Source of the DNA: Viola odorata
Taxonomy: Eukaryota > Streptophyta > Magnoliopsida > Malpighiales > Violaceae
Length of the DNA: 64,000 nucleotides
NCBI GenBank assembly: GCA_963691705.1
Contig: OY829541.1
Span: forward strand, 39,573,661 to 39,637,660
Direction of reading: 5' to 3'
Under the pieces are notes generated by a model, which was not told the origin of the DNA, did no database searches, and saw nothing but the letters and a program-made list of their open reading frames with translations. Below, piece by piece: positions 1 to 12,081 of this stretch (within the stretch, counting starts at the first letter, position 1; the number at the start of each line of letters is the position of its first letter). The position numbers and the translations under genes are program-made.

Positions 1-2666
1 TCTACCCATAGCTTATTCCTCCCTGTTAGAGCCCCCCAAATCCACTTGAAAAGCAAGACCTCATTTCTCAACTGTAAGTCCCTCAAACCCAACCCTCCCA
101 ACTCCTTCGGCCGAGTGATCGTGGCCTACTTGACCTTAGCTAAACCAGCTTTAGTGTCCCCTCAATTCCATAAAAATTGCCGCATTATTTGTTCACATTT
201 TTGAATGATCCCCTTCGACATTTTGAATATTGACATGTGATAAATCGGAAGGCTTGCTAGCGTTGATTTAATCAACGTAATACGACCTCCCAAGGACAAG
301 AGCGGTCCCTTCCAAGTGGTAAGTTTCTCCCTCATCTTCGTAATGAAATCTGTCCAATTGGTTAGCCTTCTCAGATTCATGCCCACCTTCGAACCCAAAT
401 AATTGAATGGTAAGGATTCATACTTGCAACCCGCTCTACGCGCCATAATTTCACCTAAGGGCCTGTATGTATTTACTCCGACCAAAGTACTCTTATGGTA
501 GTTGACTTTCAATCCGGAAAAGGCGTCGAACCAACGAAGGAGCCCCTTGACATTTTGCACCTCCACCTCTTCATTGTTAGCAAAAATGAGCGTGTCGTCT
601 GCGAAATAGAGATACATGACATTCAAACCTGTTGCAATATCAATCCCGCGCAGCACCTCTTGATCTTGGGCTCGCGTGATTAGGAGGTGGAGACCCTCTA
701 CCGCAATGTTGAAAAGAAACGGGGATAAGGAGCAGCCTTGGCGAAGCCCCCTACTCAGACCAAACTCTGCAGATGGAGAACCATTAATCAAGACCGACAC
801 TCTCATTGTACTAAGGCATTGAGTACGTCCACTCCACAGAGTCATAAGCCTTTTCAAAGTCCAATGACAAAGGACATCAAACAAGTACGTCCACTCCACA
901 GAGTCATAAGCCTTTTCAAAGTCCAATTTGAAAAGGAGACCAGATTTCTCGTGTCTTTTTAGGGCGTGAACAACTTTATTGGCGGCCATAACACAATCTA
1001 AAGTACATCTCCCCTTAATAAAACCATATTGAGACGTGCTTACCACCGAAGAAATAACTATAGCTAGTCGCGTGGCTAAAATTTTCGAGATCACCTTGTA
1101 AAAGCTGCTAACCAAACTAATTGGCCGGTATTCTGTGAATTTCTTAGCTCCTTTGATTTTCGGAATCAAGGTAAGAAAGGAAGTATTGGTCCCTCCTGTA
1201 AATTTTCCTGACCAGAAAAATTGCTTCACAAGGTCGTTGTATTCGGAACCAAGGGTCTCCCATGCCCGTTTCAAGAAACCCATAGACCACCCATCTGGAC
1301 CAGGGGTCTTATCACTTCCTAATCTCTGCACAGCCTCCCAAATCTCGTCAGTAGAAACATCCCTGTCGAGGTCCTCCACCTCTTGAGCACTAAGCTTACT
1401 AAATCCCAGGTCTGTCATTCGGGATCTGTTCCATCTAACTTCTTTGAAGAACGCATAAAAAGAAGCAGCCGCATCCTTAATATCCAACGGGGTTGTTAGC
1501 CTATTATTACCTTGGATAATCTCTGTTACATTACATCGCAATATATCTAATTTCGCTGATAAGTGAAAGAAGCTAGTATTCCAGTCCCCGAGGGAATCCC
1601 ATCTCTGCCTCGATTTTTGTTGCCACATACTACACGCTTGGCCTTGGATCTCCTGTAGTTTGCTATTTTCCTCCGCTACCAAGTCGCGCGCATCAGCAGT
1701 GCAATCTAATTGGTTCAACTCATTAGTGAGAGCCTGCAATTTAGTTCCTATATATCCAAAGACCTCTTTGTTCCACGTACGAAGCTTTTCCTTGAGGAAT
1801 TTTAACTTCTTAGTCACCTTGTGCATCCTGGGGTGTGCCACACCCGCTTCTCTCCATAGAGAACTTAATAGCTCCTTGAACCCCGGGTGACCCCACCAAG
1901 CCGCCAAGTCCCTAAAAGGTTTTGGTCCCCAATCCTTAACCAAAAAATTGATCATGAGCGACACATGGTCAGAGCTGTTCCTGTCCAAAGCCGACAGCTT
2001 CAACTCCGACCACCTCACATCCCAACCCACTTGAACAAAGATCCTATCAAGCCGACTCCTACTAGCCGCATTGGCCCAAGTAAACCTTCTACCTAACAGG
2101 GGAATATCTCGGAGATGGTTCTCGCTAACCCATCTTTGAAAGTCCCGAGAACCACGAGTCTCAACCGTCTCACAAGATCTATCCGACGTAGTAAGAATCT
2201 TATTGAAGTTCCCCGCTACTAGAACCGGGTCCAAGTTATTCCTAATCAAGTTACTCAGCTGGTCCCATAAGACCACTCTATTTACTGCTTCTGTGTGGGC
2301 ATAAACATTCACCATGACACATTTAAAATTTAGCGTCTTAACACACCCCTCCAACCATATGAATCTATCCCCTGTAACCACCCTAGAAACCTCAACTACG
2401 TCCTGGTTCCACATAGCAAGGAGGCCCCCCAATCTCCCACAAGCGGGGACAGCAACCCACTTCACCCCCACACCATTCCATAAATTGTTCACGAAATAAT
2501 CAGATAGCTGTTCCCGTTTGGTCTCTTGAATAAAGACCACTTCCAAACGTTCTCTTTGAATGATTTGTTTTACAAATCTCCTCTTCGGCAAACCACTCAA
2601 ACCCCTACTGTTCCATGAAAGCAATCTAACCATTATACCAATTGATCTCGCTACCAGCAGGCTCAT
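1..2666 (-). pseudogene. LINE ORF2 (endonuclease-reverse transcriptase), broken and cut by window edge
   Basis: This is ORF2 of a plant L1-type LINE, which nicks target DNA and copies its own RNA at the nick. The reading frame opens at 2666, or more conventionally at the ATG at 2633. It begins with an APE-type endonuclease (VRLLSWNSRGL; SDH motif near residue 235). The reverse transcriptase follows, with LDFEKAYDSVEW and the catalytic FADD box near residue 665. An in-frame TGA at 162-164 ends the open frame at 834 residues. The same frame continues to the window edge with KELGGLGLRD, typical of the RT C-terminal region, and contains a TAG at 126-128. The expected GDFN endonuclease motif reads GNFN, so an acidic residue is lost. 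A patch at 822-927 is rearranged (see findings). The 3' end, poly(A) tail and target-site duplication lie outside the window. Confidence 0.93.
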
Positions 2667-2847
2667 TAATTCCTGTAGTGACTTACTTCACATTCAAACC
2701 GTTCTCTGTCAAACTTTCAGAAAACCTCTTCGTCAATATTATCCGTGAGGAACATCGCTACTCCAAGTTCCCAAGCAGCTCCCACCATGATTGTTTTCCC
2801 GATGGCCTGATACATATTGACAATGTCGTCGTCTTCAACTCTCTCCG

Positions 2848-4116
2848 CTACCGTAGTCGACCCCTCCCCCGATTGTTCCGTTTCAAGTCTGCCATTTCCA
2901 CTTGCAAACCTTTTAATTTTGTGGTTTGGACATCGGACTGTAACGAGAGGTTCCCTAGAGAAGTGTTCAAAGGGGGGACTAAGGATTCCTGCAATGAATC
3001 CCGCACCTGTTCAGCCGGATTATGTTCCTCTTCTCCCACCAGATTTTCCTCTTCCTCTTCTTCCCTACTCTCTACCTCCATATCAGCCCCCACCATCTAG
3101 TCAAGGTTTGAGATCGCACCTTGCATAGGTTCCTCGTGAATCCAAACCTTATGCTTCTTATCCTCCAAGCGGACCATAATCTCTCTGTCTATATTAATCG
3201 AATCCACCGAGACCAAAAATCTTACCACGTCCAGCCATTTGCGTTGCAGTGTGTTTTCATCCACACAAATTAGCTGACCGCACACACTAGCAATAGCCTT
3301 AATGGAGTCCATTCCCTACGCTTTAACAGGGAGCCCCGTGCATTGCACCCAACATAAATGTCCCATACTCATTATCACTTCCTTCCATGGCATTACCCTA
3401 CTAAGAATATCATCTACCGCTGGATTGATCCGCGTCATAGCCCTATTAAATTCTTCAAGACTAGGAAATTCTAAAAAAACTAACCCTCTACCCATCAGTT
3501 TCGCCTCACATATCAAGTCTGCTTCCGTTAATAATTCCTGGATTTCGAGAGCTTGTTCAATCCTACAAAGGATTCCAACCGCGCTTCTATCTAGCCAAAC
3601 CTTGTTTTTAGCAAGAATGGATAGTTCAATGATGACCTCCGGAGCAGCACGACTATCAGAAGATTTCTCAATGTTTTCTCCAATCGTTGGCGAATAGATT
3701 TGCGACCCCTTTGTTTCTACCACCACCGTAGTAGGTCTCGTCGACAGTAGCGAATCTGTCCTACTATTCTTCTCAGTTGCAGGCCCATTTTTCATAGCTC
3801 CCTTCTTGCCTGATTCTCTTCCAATACTAGGTTTCCTCCCATACTTCTCCAATCTACATCTAATTGCCGAGGCCCCGATGAATTGCTTACCTAGGGTTGT
3901 CGCCATCTCTATCGGATTCTGGACACCTTCCAAACGGACAAAACCAAAACATCACCCTGCCTTATTCCGACGTCTCAGGATGAATACGTCACGAACCCAT
4001 TGGAATTGAGGAAGCTTCCATCTACGAATCAACAGATGTTCTAGGGTTTTGTGATCAACATGAAGAGGAAGGTTCTCAAGGTAGAAAGTTGTAATGGGTT
4101 TGGTAAAATCCCGCAT
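2848..4116 (-). pseudogene. LINE ORF1 with N-terminal RRM, three nonsense codons
   Basis: This is the nucleic-acid-binding ORF1 partner of the LINE, about 180 bp upstream of ORF2. I start it at the ATG at 4114-4116 because an in-frame TAA lies just upstream. Residues 10-65 form an RNA-recognition motif: RNP2-like FYLENL, then RRNKAG, a stop, and RNP1-like CFGFVRL. The middle portion resembles the DUF4283-type region of plant LINEs (VQCTGLPVKA, then a stop, then DSIKAIASVCGQLI). The C-terminus is acidic, with an EEEEEE run. In-frame stops lie at 3952-3954 (TGA), 3316-3318 (TAG) and 3097-3099 (TAG). Two of them sit where related ORF1 proteins have Trp. One frame runs through the whole gene with no frameshift, so only point mutations inactivated it. 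Confidence 0.85.
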
Positions 4117-6479
4117 CGAGGTATTTGGTAGGATTACGGGATGAGAGGTTTTTTACGCCAGCACCGTGAGTGTTTGGTATATTATGGGACTCCGGCAGCA
4201 GTGGGATGGCCAGAGGGGAGACAATGGCTATGCGCCGCGTAGGGTTTGCTAGGTCAATTCCTATCGCTATCGTTAGTCTAAGCCATATCAGATGTTGAGA
4301 TGCACATTTTCAGTCGAAGTTGTGACCCAATACATGCATTGAATCCGGTACGTAATTAATATCTTGCAATAAAAGGAGCAAAATTATTTTGGGTTGGTGT
4401 TTCACTCGTTAATACTTTTACTTACATTAGATTACTGAGTTCTGTTCTCTTCTTCTTCTTTGATTTCTGTTCTCTTCTTCTTCTTCGATTTCTGTTCTTT
4501 TTTTCTCTCCAAATTTCTATTCTTCGCATCTCTTCTCTTCTTCTTCTTTGATTTTTGTTCTCTTCTTCTCTTTCACTCTCGAAATCTCAATCCCTCACCC
4601 TTTCCTTCAATCTGAATCTCTCACTCTCGGACTCTTGACTCTAAACTCCCTCACTCTCATCTTCAACCTCACAAACACACAGACAACGCTCACCATCAAT
4701 TCCCCTCTCAATCGCCTCACCACTGCCTCCGAATCACCACCGCCACACCAGCCATCACCGCCACATCAGCCATCGGCCCATCGCCGCCTCATGCACCCGA
4801 GCGTCCCTCACAGACCCAATCACTCACGCTCCATCACGTATCTGACCACACCAACATCGTTCTTCCATCACCAACACAGACCCAATCTCACTCTCCACCA
4901 CCTGCCGACCCTCATTCAATCACCGTCACACCCTCTCTCGGCCTCACCGCCATCGTCGTCGTGGCACCAGTACGCTCTCATCACCGCCAACACAGCAAAG
5001 TAATTTCTCCCTTATTTCTGCATACTCGTATTTATCATCATCATCTACTTTTCTTGTTCTTGTTCTCTATTTTTTCTCAGTTTGTTATTGGTTTTGCTGT
5101 TGTTTTGCGTTCCAATTTGCTGGATTAGTTCGAATTGAAGATCGGATTTGGATTTGGTTTTGGGTGTTAGTCGGGTCTGGTTTTGGGTTTGTAATTGGTC
5201 GGGTTTGGTTTGTATGGATCAAGAACGGTATTTCGGTACAGAAATACAATACCAAACTAATTTTAGTAAATACGGTACGGTACCGAATTTAGTTCAGTAC
5301 GATACGGTATTAAATTTTAGGCATTCGGTATATCGAATATCGAAATATTTCAGATGGTATACCGAAATACCATCTGATGGACAACCTTAGCTGTTTATCT
5401 TTCAACAATCAAAATATCAAATGAGTTTTCAAATTATTTATTACTGCAAAAGGTTGGTTGATGGGTTGATTAAAAAATTTAGCTTTATGAACCTTCTTTA
5501 TCTAACCTTCAGAATATGTGTGTTCAGTCCTTGCTCTTCTATTTCTTCCGACTAGCAAGTTTGCTTTGTGACTATGATTTTTTGTAGGTTAAAAATATGA
5601 CAAATGACATAACCTTCATATTAGAGTCCTTGAAAATTATAGCAATGTAATCTTCTTTTCAGGAGGATAGGAAATATGTTTGAATTATATCACTAGAGTA
5701 AAAAATCACACCGGTCGCCAATGTACGTAATAATCTTCATCGAATAATAGAAGATAGGTTTGAATTACACAACCTGGTGAAAAATCACATCGAGGTCAAG
5801 GTATAATGTAATCTTCTTTAGAAAAAATTGAAAATACTTCTAAAATTTATTAAAACAAATGAAATTTTTAACCCTAAAGTATAACACTTTATTTAATATA
5901 ATCCCTAAATTATAAAATTATTTAATCAGGTTCCTAAATTATAACACTTAATTTAATTTAATCCTTGTACCGTTTGAGGGTGATGACGTAGCGATTTTGT
6001 GCCCATGTGGCATGTCGCGAGTTTTTTTTGTTTTGAATTTTTGATTTTTTTTCCAACTTAAAAAAGATTTAAAAAATGTATCATAAATTTAAAAAACAAT
6101 TAAAAAATATACCAAAACTTTAAAAATGAATCTAAAACATAAAAATGAGGAAATTCTAGAAATACATTAAAAATTAAATATTAAAACAATCTCAAACTAA
6201 AAAAACACATACAAAAAAGTGTAAAAAAAATTAATAAAAAAATGGGAACTAAAACTAAGAGAGAAGGGAACAAGTTTTTTTTCTTCTTAGAATAATGCTA
6301 GTATAAGGGGACAAATATGTAATTTTTAAAAAAATTAACTTTTTCATGGAATCACCCTCCCCACCCTCTAGCTAAGAAATCACTTTCCCCATTTTGGGAA
6401 AGTGAGGGGGTCAAAGAAAATTGAAGTCCGGGGAGTCCAACTTTCTTTGTCACAACCAAACGCAAAAAAATTCAGAATC
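4117..6479. other. Intergenic stretch, low-complexity and repeat-like
   Basis: I see no credible gene. Positions 4440-4570 are a CT/CTT-rich microsatellite-like run. An open frame at 4548-5003 is only His/Pro/Ser/Thr-rich low complexity. Positions 5220-5390 contain many copies of CGGTAT/ATACCG words, as in the subterminal regions of hAT-like elements. Positions 5865-5965 hold three degenerate copies of a word like CCTAAATTATAACACTT, about 30 bp apart. The remainder is AT-rich. Confidence 0.6.
5351..5376. repeat. Perfect 10-bp hairpin in a CGGTAT-rich repeat
   Basis: CAGATGGTAT is followed by a 6-nt loop (ACCGAA) and the exact complement ATACCATCTG. It lies at the right end of the CGGTAT-rich block (5220-5390). 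That suggests the end of a small DNA transposon, but no matching left end or target duplication was found. Confidence 0.5.
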
Positions 6480-7275
6480 TCAGATTTTCGAGTTACTTTC
6501 CTCCTTGATTCTGCCAACCAAAGTATCTAATTTGGAATGGTTAATCAATGATGGTAATCCTTGAGTTCCCACGTTACTGATACCCAATAGATTGGTGATT
6601 CTGGTTCTGGTGTCTTGCGACATGTTCTTTTCGAAGAAAATGGAAGACTTTTCTAAATTAATTTGTTGTTGACCGCTTGCCATTTCATTTACTCTCAAAG
6701 CATGTCCATTATTTTCTTCATCTATGTTCGGAAGCTTGGCAAAATAAAAGGGAATCATTAGCGAAAAATAAATGAAAAATTGCGGGGTGGGGATAATGGG
6801 CGCCTTGGCAAATTCCTCTCGATGGTTTAAAATATTAATGCTTCTCCCCATCGATGACAAGTGAGTATGATATAGTGGAGATGGATTCCATAATCCAAGC
6901 TATCAATTTTTAGTGGAATTCCATTTTGTACATAATGGCTTCAAAATATTTCCCTTCAACTCGACTAAAGGCTTTGGACATGTCTAGCTTCAACCCCATC
7001 TTCAATCCCATCTTATACTTTCTCGGATTTGTCTTTGTTTTGAGGTAGTGTGTGATTTCATGGGCTACCAAGATGCTATCCGAGATAAGACGACCTACGA
7101 CTAAGGCATTTTGAGTTTCCGAGATTAATTTAGCATCACTATTTTCAGTCTGTTGGCTATAATTTTCGAGACCACTTTGTAGAAGGTGGAGCACAAGCTT
7201 ATAGTGTGGAGCTAGTTCATGCTTTCAACAGTTTTGACTTTCGGTATGAGGGAAAGGAAGGTATGATTAAAAATG
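6480..7275 (-). pseudogene. LINE reverse-transcriptase fragment (second LINE family)
   Basis: This is a relic of a LINE ORF2 of a different subfamily from the LINE at 1-4116. Reading leftward from 7275, the frames give SLIPKVKTVESMN, then RT block ISETQNALVVGRLISDSI, then GLKLDMSKAFSRVEGKY. The right half (6480-6860) contains MASGQQQINLEKSSIFF and LLGISNVGTQGLPSL, which follow the catalytic box in plant LINE RTs. The catalytic box is found only in another frame, as FAND rather than FADD. A section between the two halves (about 6860-6910) is missing. There are several stops and frame changes. No ORF1, tail or target duplication can be seen. Confidence 0.8.
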
Positions 7276-7780
7276 AGGTAGGTTATGGGTTTGATCCTAA
7301 TGATAATTTATTTATTTAATGTAATTAATTTGTACGTTAAAAAATATGATATGTATCAGTAATAATTATTCAAAATAGTAACTTGACATTGTCTTTCGTA
7401 AATTTTTATTTACAATTTGTTTAACAATAAAAAATAAAAATGATATTTATTTACTAAAAATAATTCATCTTCTTCATCCATACTATATTTTGGAGTTATT
7501 ATTTATCATACACTTATATAAGATAATTTTAACCAAATAAAATAAAAGTAAAATAACTTAGTAATTATTACTTAAGGATAAATAGTATTTTTTTACTTTC
7601 CCTTACGATTTTGGGTGTAAATTAAACAAACACAAGAATGTTACTTTCCTGAGAATCTTAAATGTAATTCAAACACAATAATCTAACTTTATCTGCAATC
7701 ACTCTTCTGAAGAAATGATTCTAAAGGGGAAATAAAATTTTGTCAACCAAATTATACCATATTATTATTGATTGATTAAT
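7276..7780. other. AT-rich intergenic DNA
   Basis: AT-rich sequence with no open frame or recognisable repeat. It ends at the left terminal inverted repeat of the DNA transposon beginning at 7781. Confidence 0.5.
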
Positions 7781-7982
7781 GGGATAAAGACATAAAAATA
7801 ACCCTGAACTTTAATGTTTTAATTAATCGCAACCCTGAACTATTTTTTTGTTTAATTACCCCCTGGTTGTAGTTATTATTTTTCAATCACCCCCTACCAT
7901 TACAAAAATCTAACCTGGCACCAACGCCGTCAGATTTTTGCCACGTCCGCTTGTCACGTCGGTGAACAGTGGCAAGTGGGGC
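7781..7982 (+). repeat. Left terminal inverted repeat of the Pack-MULE-like element
   Basis: Pairs with the complement of 13697-13920. The outer 130 bp match closely (for example CGCAACCCTGAACTAT and CAATCACCCCCTACC). The inner part ends with GAACAGTGGCAAGTGG here and GAACAGTGGCAGGTGG on the other side. Confidence 0.8.
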
Positions 7983-8021
7983 CCCACTATTTCACCTTAT
8001 CTCTTCCCCTTCTTTTATCCC

Positions 8022-8237
8022 TGCATCTTTTCACTTAAGTCGGCCCCGAAAAGCGCCGCCGCAGATGTTGCTAGTCTCAGCCTCATAGTGGTTGAGTTAC
8101 TCAAAGCTAAAACAAGCATAACCGCTAACGTCATCAAGCAGTTGATTTAAACCAAACCCAAACTAACCAAACATTTGAGTGCTTGTGTCAATGTTTACAA
8201 CGATACGACTTTGACAACCGATATCCTTGAGGCCACT
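8022..8237 (+). pseudogene. PMEI-domain gene fragment, 5' portion (captured host gene)
   Basis: The frame encodes a segment of a plant invertase/pectin methylesterase inhibitor domain, a four-helix bundle. It has the pattern FSLKSAPKS..ADVASLS, VELLKAKTSITANVIKQL and KPKLTKHLSACVNVYND, including the Cys in LSAC. An in-frame TAA interrupts it at about 8148-8150. The signal peptide and first Cys are missing; upstream is TIR sequence. The frame continues exactly across the retrotransposon insertion into 13011-13187. It is probably a captured exon piece rather than a functional gene. Confidence 0.8.
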
Positions 8238-9646
8238 TAATTGAGCCTTAATCATAATAGTTTTTACCACTTTATCTCTCACAATTTTGAGTGGTATGCT
8301 ATTGATTTTGGTACAAACCATTTGAATCGGGCATGATTGGGTAGAATTAGAGTAGACTGAATAAAGGCAGCCTTCTTGACCAAGACACCCATCTGGACCA
8401 AGACAGACTCGCCTGGCCGCGCTTCACCTGGAGATATCTTCGGAGCAAACAACGGACTGAAACTGCATTGACAGACGATCTTCCTAACGATTAAAGCGTT
8501 GATTTCGGTCAGATTGAGGATTCGCCCCGCTGATCCTGATCTGATTATATTTCCATACGAGGATGAGAGCAATCTAAATATAATTTAAATTAATTAGAAT
8601 TTTAATTTCCCTTTTTCCCGCCTATTTTCTAGGAAGAGAAAACTTTATATACTCTTCCTAGGGTTTTGAGAAGGAGGCGACTTCCTCTTTGATTCTGAAT
8701 TTCTCTGATACATTTTTGCTCCTCCGGAAATGAAGGATATTTCACCATTTTTAATATATTGTTATTTACTTTTCAATTATGTGCATGAGTAGCTAAACAC
8801 TCTTTTCTTAGTAGAGGCAATTAGGCATGAGCTTGAATATGCATGAGATCTAATTGTTCTTATTAATCTTCATTTATGCATTTAATTGATCCCGTACTTA
8901 ATCTTAATGTGTTTTCTGTTTGGTTTTAGAAGTAGCTAATCTAGAATTGAATAGGTAACGCAACAGTCATTCTCCTTGGTTGTGGATTATCGACCAAGGA
9001 GATCGAAGTAGACTCCTACGCGCTACTGGGTGTATCTAGGAAACGGTAGGGGGAAAGGTTAATCAGATCCAGTCCCGACTGACGACCGAGGATACTAGTC
9101 TAGAGTTGTCTTCCCCTAAGCCATTGAGGACGAAAGCACTGCAGAGATGTAATCGACTCAAGCCAGCTGCCAACTCGCTAAACACTTTAACCAGCAAGGT
9201 GCTAATTAGTAAGACATTATCTCTAAGTGTACCTGAGGTGGTGTTGATACAGGAGGGAAGTAGGGGTCATAAGCGTACCTTGATCCTATAACAACTTTGT
9301 GGATTAAAGATGAATATCTTTGCATCGATGATTGTATATCTTGTCTCATAGCCGCCAACCTCTACTAGGAATTTCTCTCATACTAGATATTTACCCACGA
9401 ATTAATCTTCTTGACCAAGAATCTCATTCTTGGCCAAGAACAGTGCACGCTCTATTTACTTTTTAATTTTATTCCTATCACAAACACCTACATTTCACCT
9501 AAGTTTTAATTGGTCATCATAATTTCATACAAAGAATTGTACCATTGCTCTTTGTGGTTCGATCCTCTTACTACTATTTACAAGCAATTTGTTCTTAGTA
9601 GCGATTTGTAATTCTCATTTATTTTTGCGAGTTCAACGCTCTGTCA
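8238..9646 (+). repeat. 5' LTR of Athila-like element Z
   Basis: A 1409-bp LTR. It ends in CTGTCA, and its last 165 bp match the truncated 3' LTR at 12841-13005. It resembles the complement of the LTRs at 22172-23590 and 26168-45612 (for example GTTGTCTTCCCCTA and GACGACCGAGG against their GACAACCGAGG). Confidence 0.85.
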
Positions 9647-9651
9647 AATTT

Positions 9652-9669
9652 TGGCGTCGTTGCCGAGGA
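9652..9669 (+). other. Primer-binding site of element Z (tRNA-Asp type)
   Basis: TGGCGTCGTTGCCGAGGA lies 5 bp after the 5' LTR. It differs at two transition sites from the complement of the plant tRNA-Asp 3' end commonly used by Athila elements. Confidence 0.75.
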
Positions 9670-9720
9670 GCAAACGGATACTGATATTTGTGTTTAATTA
9701 TTTTGTGACCAGGTAGAATC

Positions 9721-10772
9721 CATGGATTCGTCAATTGAGCGGACTTTAAGGGAGTTGAACTAGGGATCAGAGTAAGAGGCTTATTCCTGTCTCATTTTAC
9801 AACCGATGGATCACGATTGGACCATCAAGACCGACATTATCCACAATTTGAAAAAAGTTTCATGGTCATTCCAATGAAAGTCCCTACATTCATCTAAGGA
9901 ATCTATACTTGGAATGTGACACCCTCAAACCTACAGATGTTCCCATTGAGCGGGCAAAGTTACGAGCTTTCTAATGGTCATTGGAAGATTCAGCAAAATA
10001 TTGGTTCCATAGTTTGCCCCACAACACTATAAGTACTTGGGCTCAGATGTCAACAGCCTTTTTGAGGAAATACTGGAATGCAAACAAAGCCGCAACAACC
10101 AGAAAAAACTTAATGTCAGTTGAGCAACGAATAAGCGAAAGTTATGGAGAGTATTACCAGAGATTCAACGAACTCCAAGACGTCTGCCCAACCCATGGAA
10201 TGGCAGATCATGCTCTAATTCAATACTTCTATGATGGGATGAGCTAGAAGGACAGAGAAAGAACCGATACAGCCGTCGGAGGATCTTTACAAGACTTGAC
10301 CCCAACTCGAGCTAAATCATTACTCCGAACTATGGCTGAAAATTGTCATAACAATAGCTCAGCGGATCACACTATTCTTACTCCTTCTTCACATTCAAAT
10401 AAATTAAAACATCAAGTTGTTGTAATTACTAACTTCATAAAAAAAAAATCTACAGGTTTATCAGGCCAGAAACGCAACCAAGGTTGGATCAAGCATGATC
10501 CCCGCAACAATCAAAACAATGCACTACCATAGGTACCCACTAGAAGATCTTCCATTGAAGACACCGTGACCACTCTCAAAGCTAACCAAGCTGCCCAAGC
10601 AAATATGCAAGCAACTTTAGCAACCACTTTGGTGGAAATTCAGAAACACCTCAGCCGATTGACAGAGAACCGCTGTCTTGATCAACAAGAGCTACCACCC
10701 CCTTCTGTGATGAGCAACCCCATTTATAATGTTAGTTCGATCAATTTAAGGAGCAATATAGATCTACCTTGA
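9721..10772 (+). pseudogene. gag of Athila-like element Z, degenerate
   Basis: Capsid-type gag remnant. The likely start is the ATG at 9721. Several stops follow almost at once, and a frame change lies before 9981. From 9981 one frame shows the retrotransposon gag core: SAKYWFHSLPHNTISTWAQM, FLRKYW and ESYGEYYQRFNELQDVCPTHG. In-frame TAG codons lie at 10245-10247 and 10530-10532, and a TGA near 10771. The tail has a coiled, Gln-rich segment (TTLVEIQKHLSRL). No zinc knuckle is visible. Confidence 0.82.
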
Positions 10773-10820
10773 AAGAAACAGACGGTAGAACAGGAGGAAA
10801 AGCAAGAGAACCCAATAAAT

Positions 10821-11820
10821 ATGAATTGGGAGAGGGCAATGGAATCCTTGAGGAGGTACAAATCCACACCACACAAACAGGTTGAAGAAGAATTGGAGGA
10901 AGTAAAGGAAATTCCAACAACGAAAGATGACACCTTCTACGCCAAACAAGAAATTGTTGAACAAAAGAAAAAGATTAATGAAGATGTTTCTCTCACGTCC
11001 CCGGAAGAGGAAGAAGAAGAAAGGGAATTTATGGATACCTTTAAAAAATTGAAATCAACATGCCTATGATTGATTTAGTTACAAAAGTTCTCAGTCATGC
11101 AAAATTCCTTGAAAATCTATGCTTTAACAAAGAGAAACTTGTAGGTGACGAACAAAATATCTTCAATAGGAATGTCTCCTCAATATCTCAGTCAAAACTT
11201 CTAGAGAAGTGCTCGGATCAAGTGACATTCAACATTCCTTGCAAGATTGGCAACAAAAAAATTGAAAAATCCTTATGCGATTTGGGAGCTGGAATCAATA
11301 TTTTGTCATTGGAAGAATACGAAAATCTAGGCATAGGAATCATGAAGGATTTATCCAACTCGCCGAGCGATCAATAATCTACCCCATGGGAGTTGTCAAA
11401 AATATTCTTGTTCAAGTTGATAATTTCATTTACCCCGTTGATTTTTACATTGTTGACATGAACAAGGATTTATCTACAAACCCCATTGTTCTCCTTTTGG
11501 GCAGACCTTTCCTAATTACTGCTAGAGCCTTGATTGATGTCTATCACGGTTCTCTCTCTCTTGAATATTGTGGTCAAATTGTTAAATTTAGTATGTATGA
11601 TGAGGCCACACATCCTTACGAGGCATATAGTTTGAACTATATAGATGTTTATGAGCCCTCTGATGGTGAAAATTATGAGACTAACCCGTTTGATTCCTCT
11701 GTTAGCAAGGAAATTTCGACCAGGTTGAGGAAAGAGCTTTTTATGCGCGGCGATAATGTAGAAAACATAGATGAGCTCAATGTTTTAAGAACTTTATCTA
11801 ATTGTACTGAATATCTATGA
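10821..11820 (+). pseudogene. Protease region of Athila-like element Z, frameshifted
   Basis: Starts with an acidic, Lys/Glu-rich linker (10821-11069), then changes frame near 11060 and again near 11355. The retropepsin-like part has FNIPCKIGNKKIEKSLCDLG, where the usual D-S/T-G active site reads DLG. It then has YPMGVVKNILVQVDNFIYPVDFYIVDM and the conserved LLGRPFLITARALID. The frame ends at 11818-11820, before any reverse transcriptase. The RT to IN region appears to be deleted rather than mutated. Confidence 0.82.
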
Positions 11821-12081
11821 GCTAACAATGAATTATTACCTTCTCTTGTACAAGCACCAAACATCGCACCCAGAATATCTATGGAGCAAAGAACACCCGC
11901 CTTGGTCAAGAAAGAAAACCCTTCTTGGTCAAGAAAGGATTTTTTTGACGCACACCCCGCGAAAAGTATAAAAGGAAGGCAAGACAAAAAACAAAACCCT
12001 ACTACTTCCACAACCCTCAAACCCTCAAACCTCTTCAACAACCTCTCACCTCTTACAATCCGAACTTCACCATAGTCCGCA

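Noticed and set aside
4548..5003. 151-residue plus-strand open frame
   Set aside because: Almost only His, Pro, Ser, Thr and Leu from CT/CA-rich low-complexity DNA; no domain.
5351..5400. Helitron 3' end
   Set aside because: A hairpin is present but no CTRR terminus at the right distance and no TC start found.
7781..7789. Nine-bp target duplication for the Pack-MULE-like element
   Set aside because: Flanks share only the self-complementary ATTAAT, which cannot be told apart from inverted-repeat sequence.
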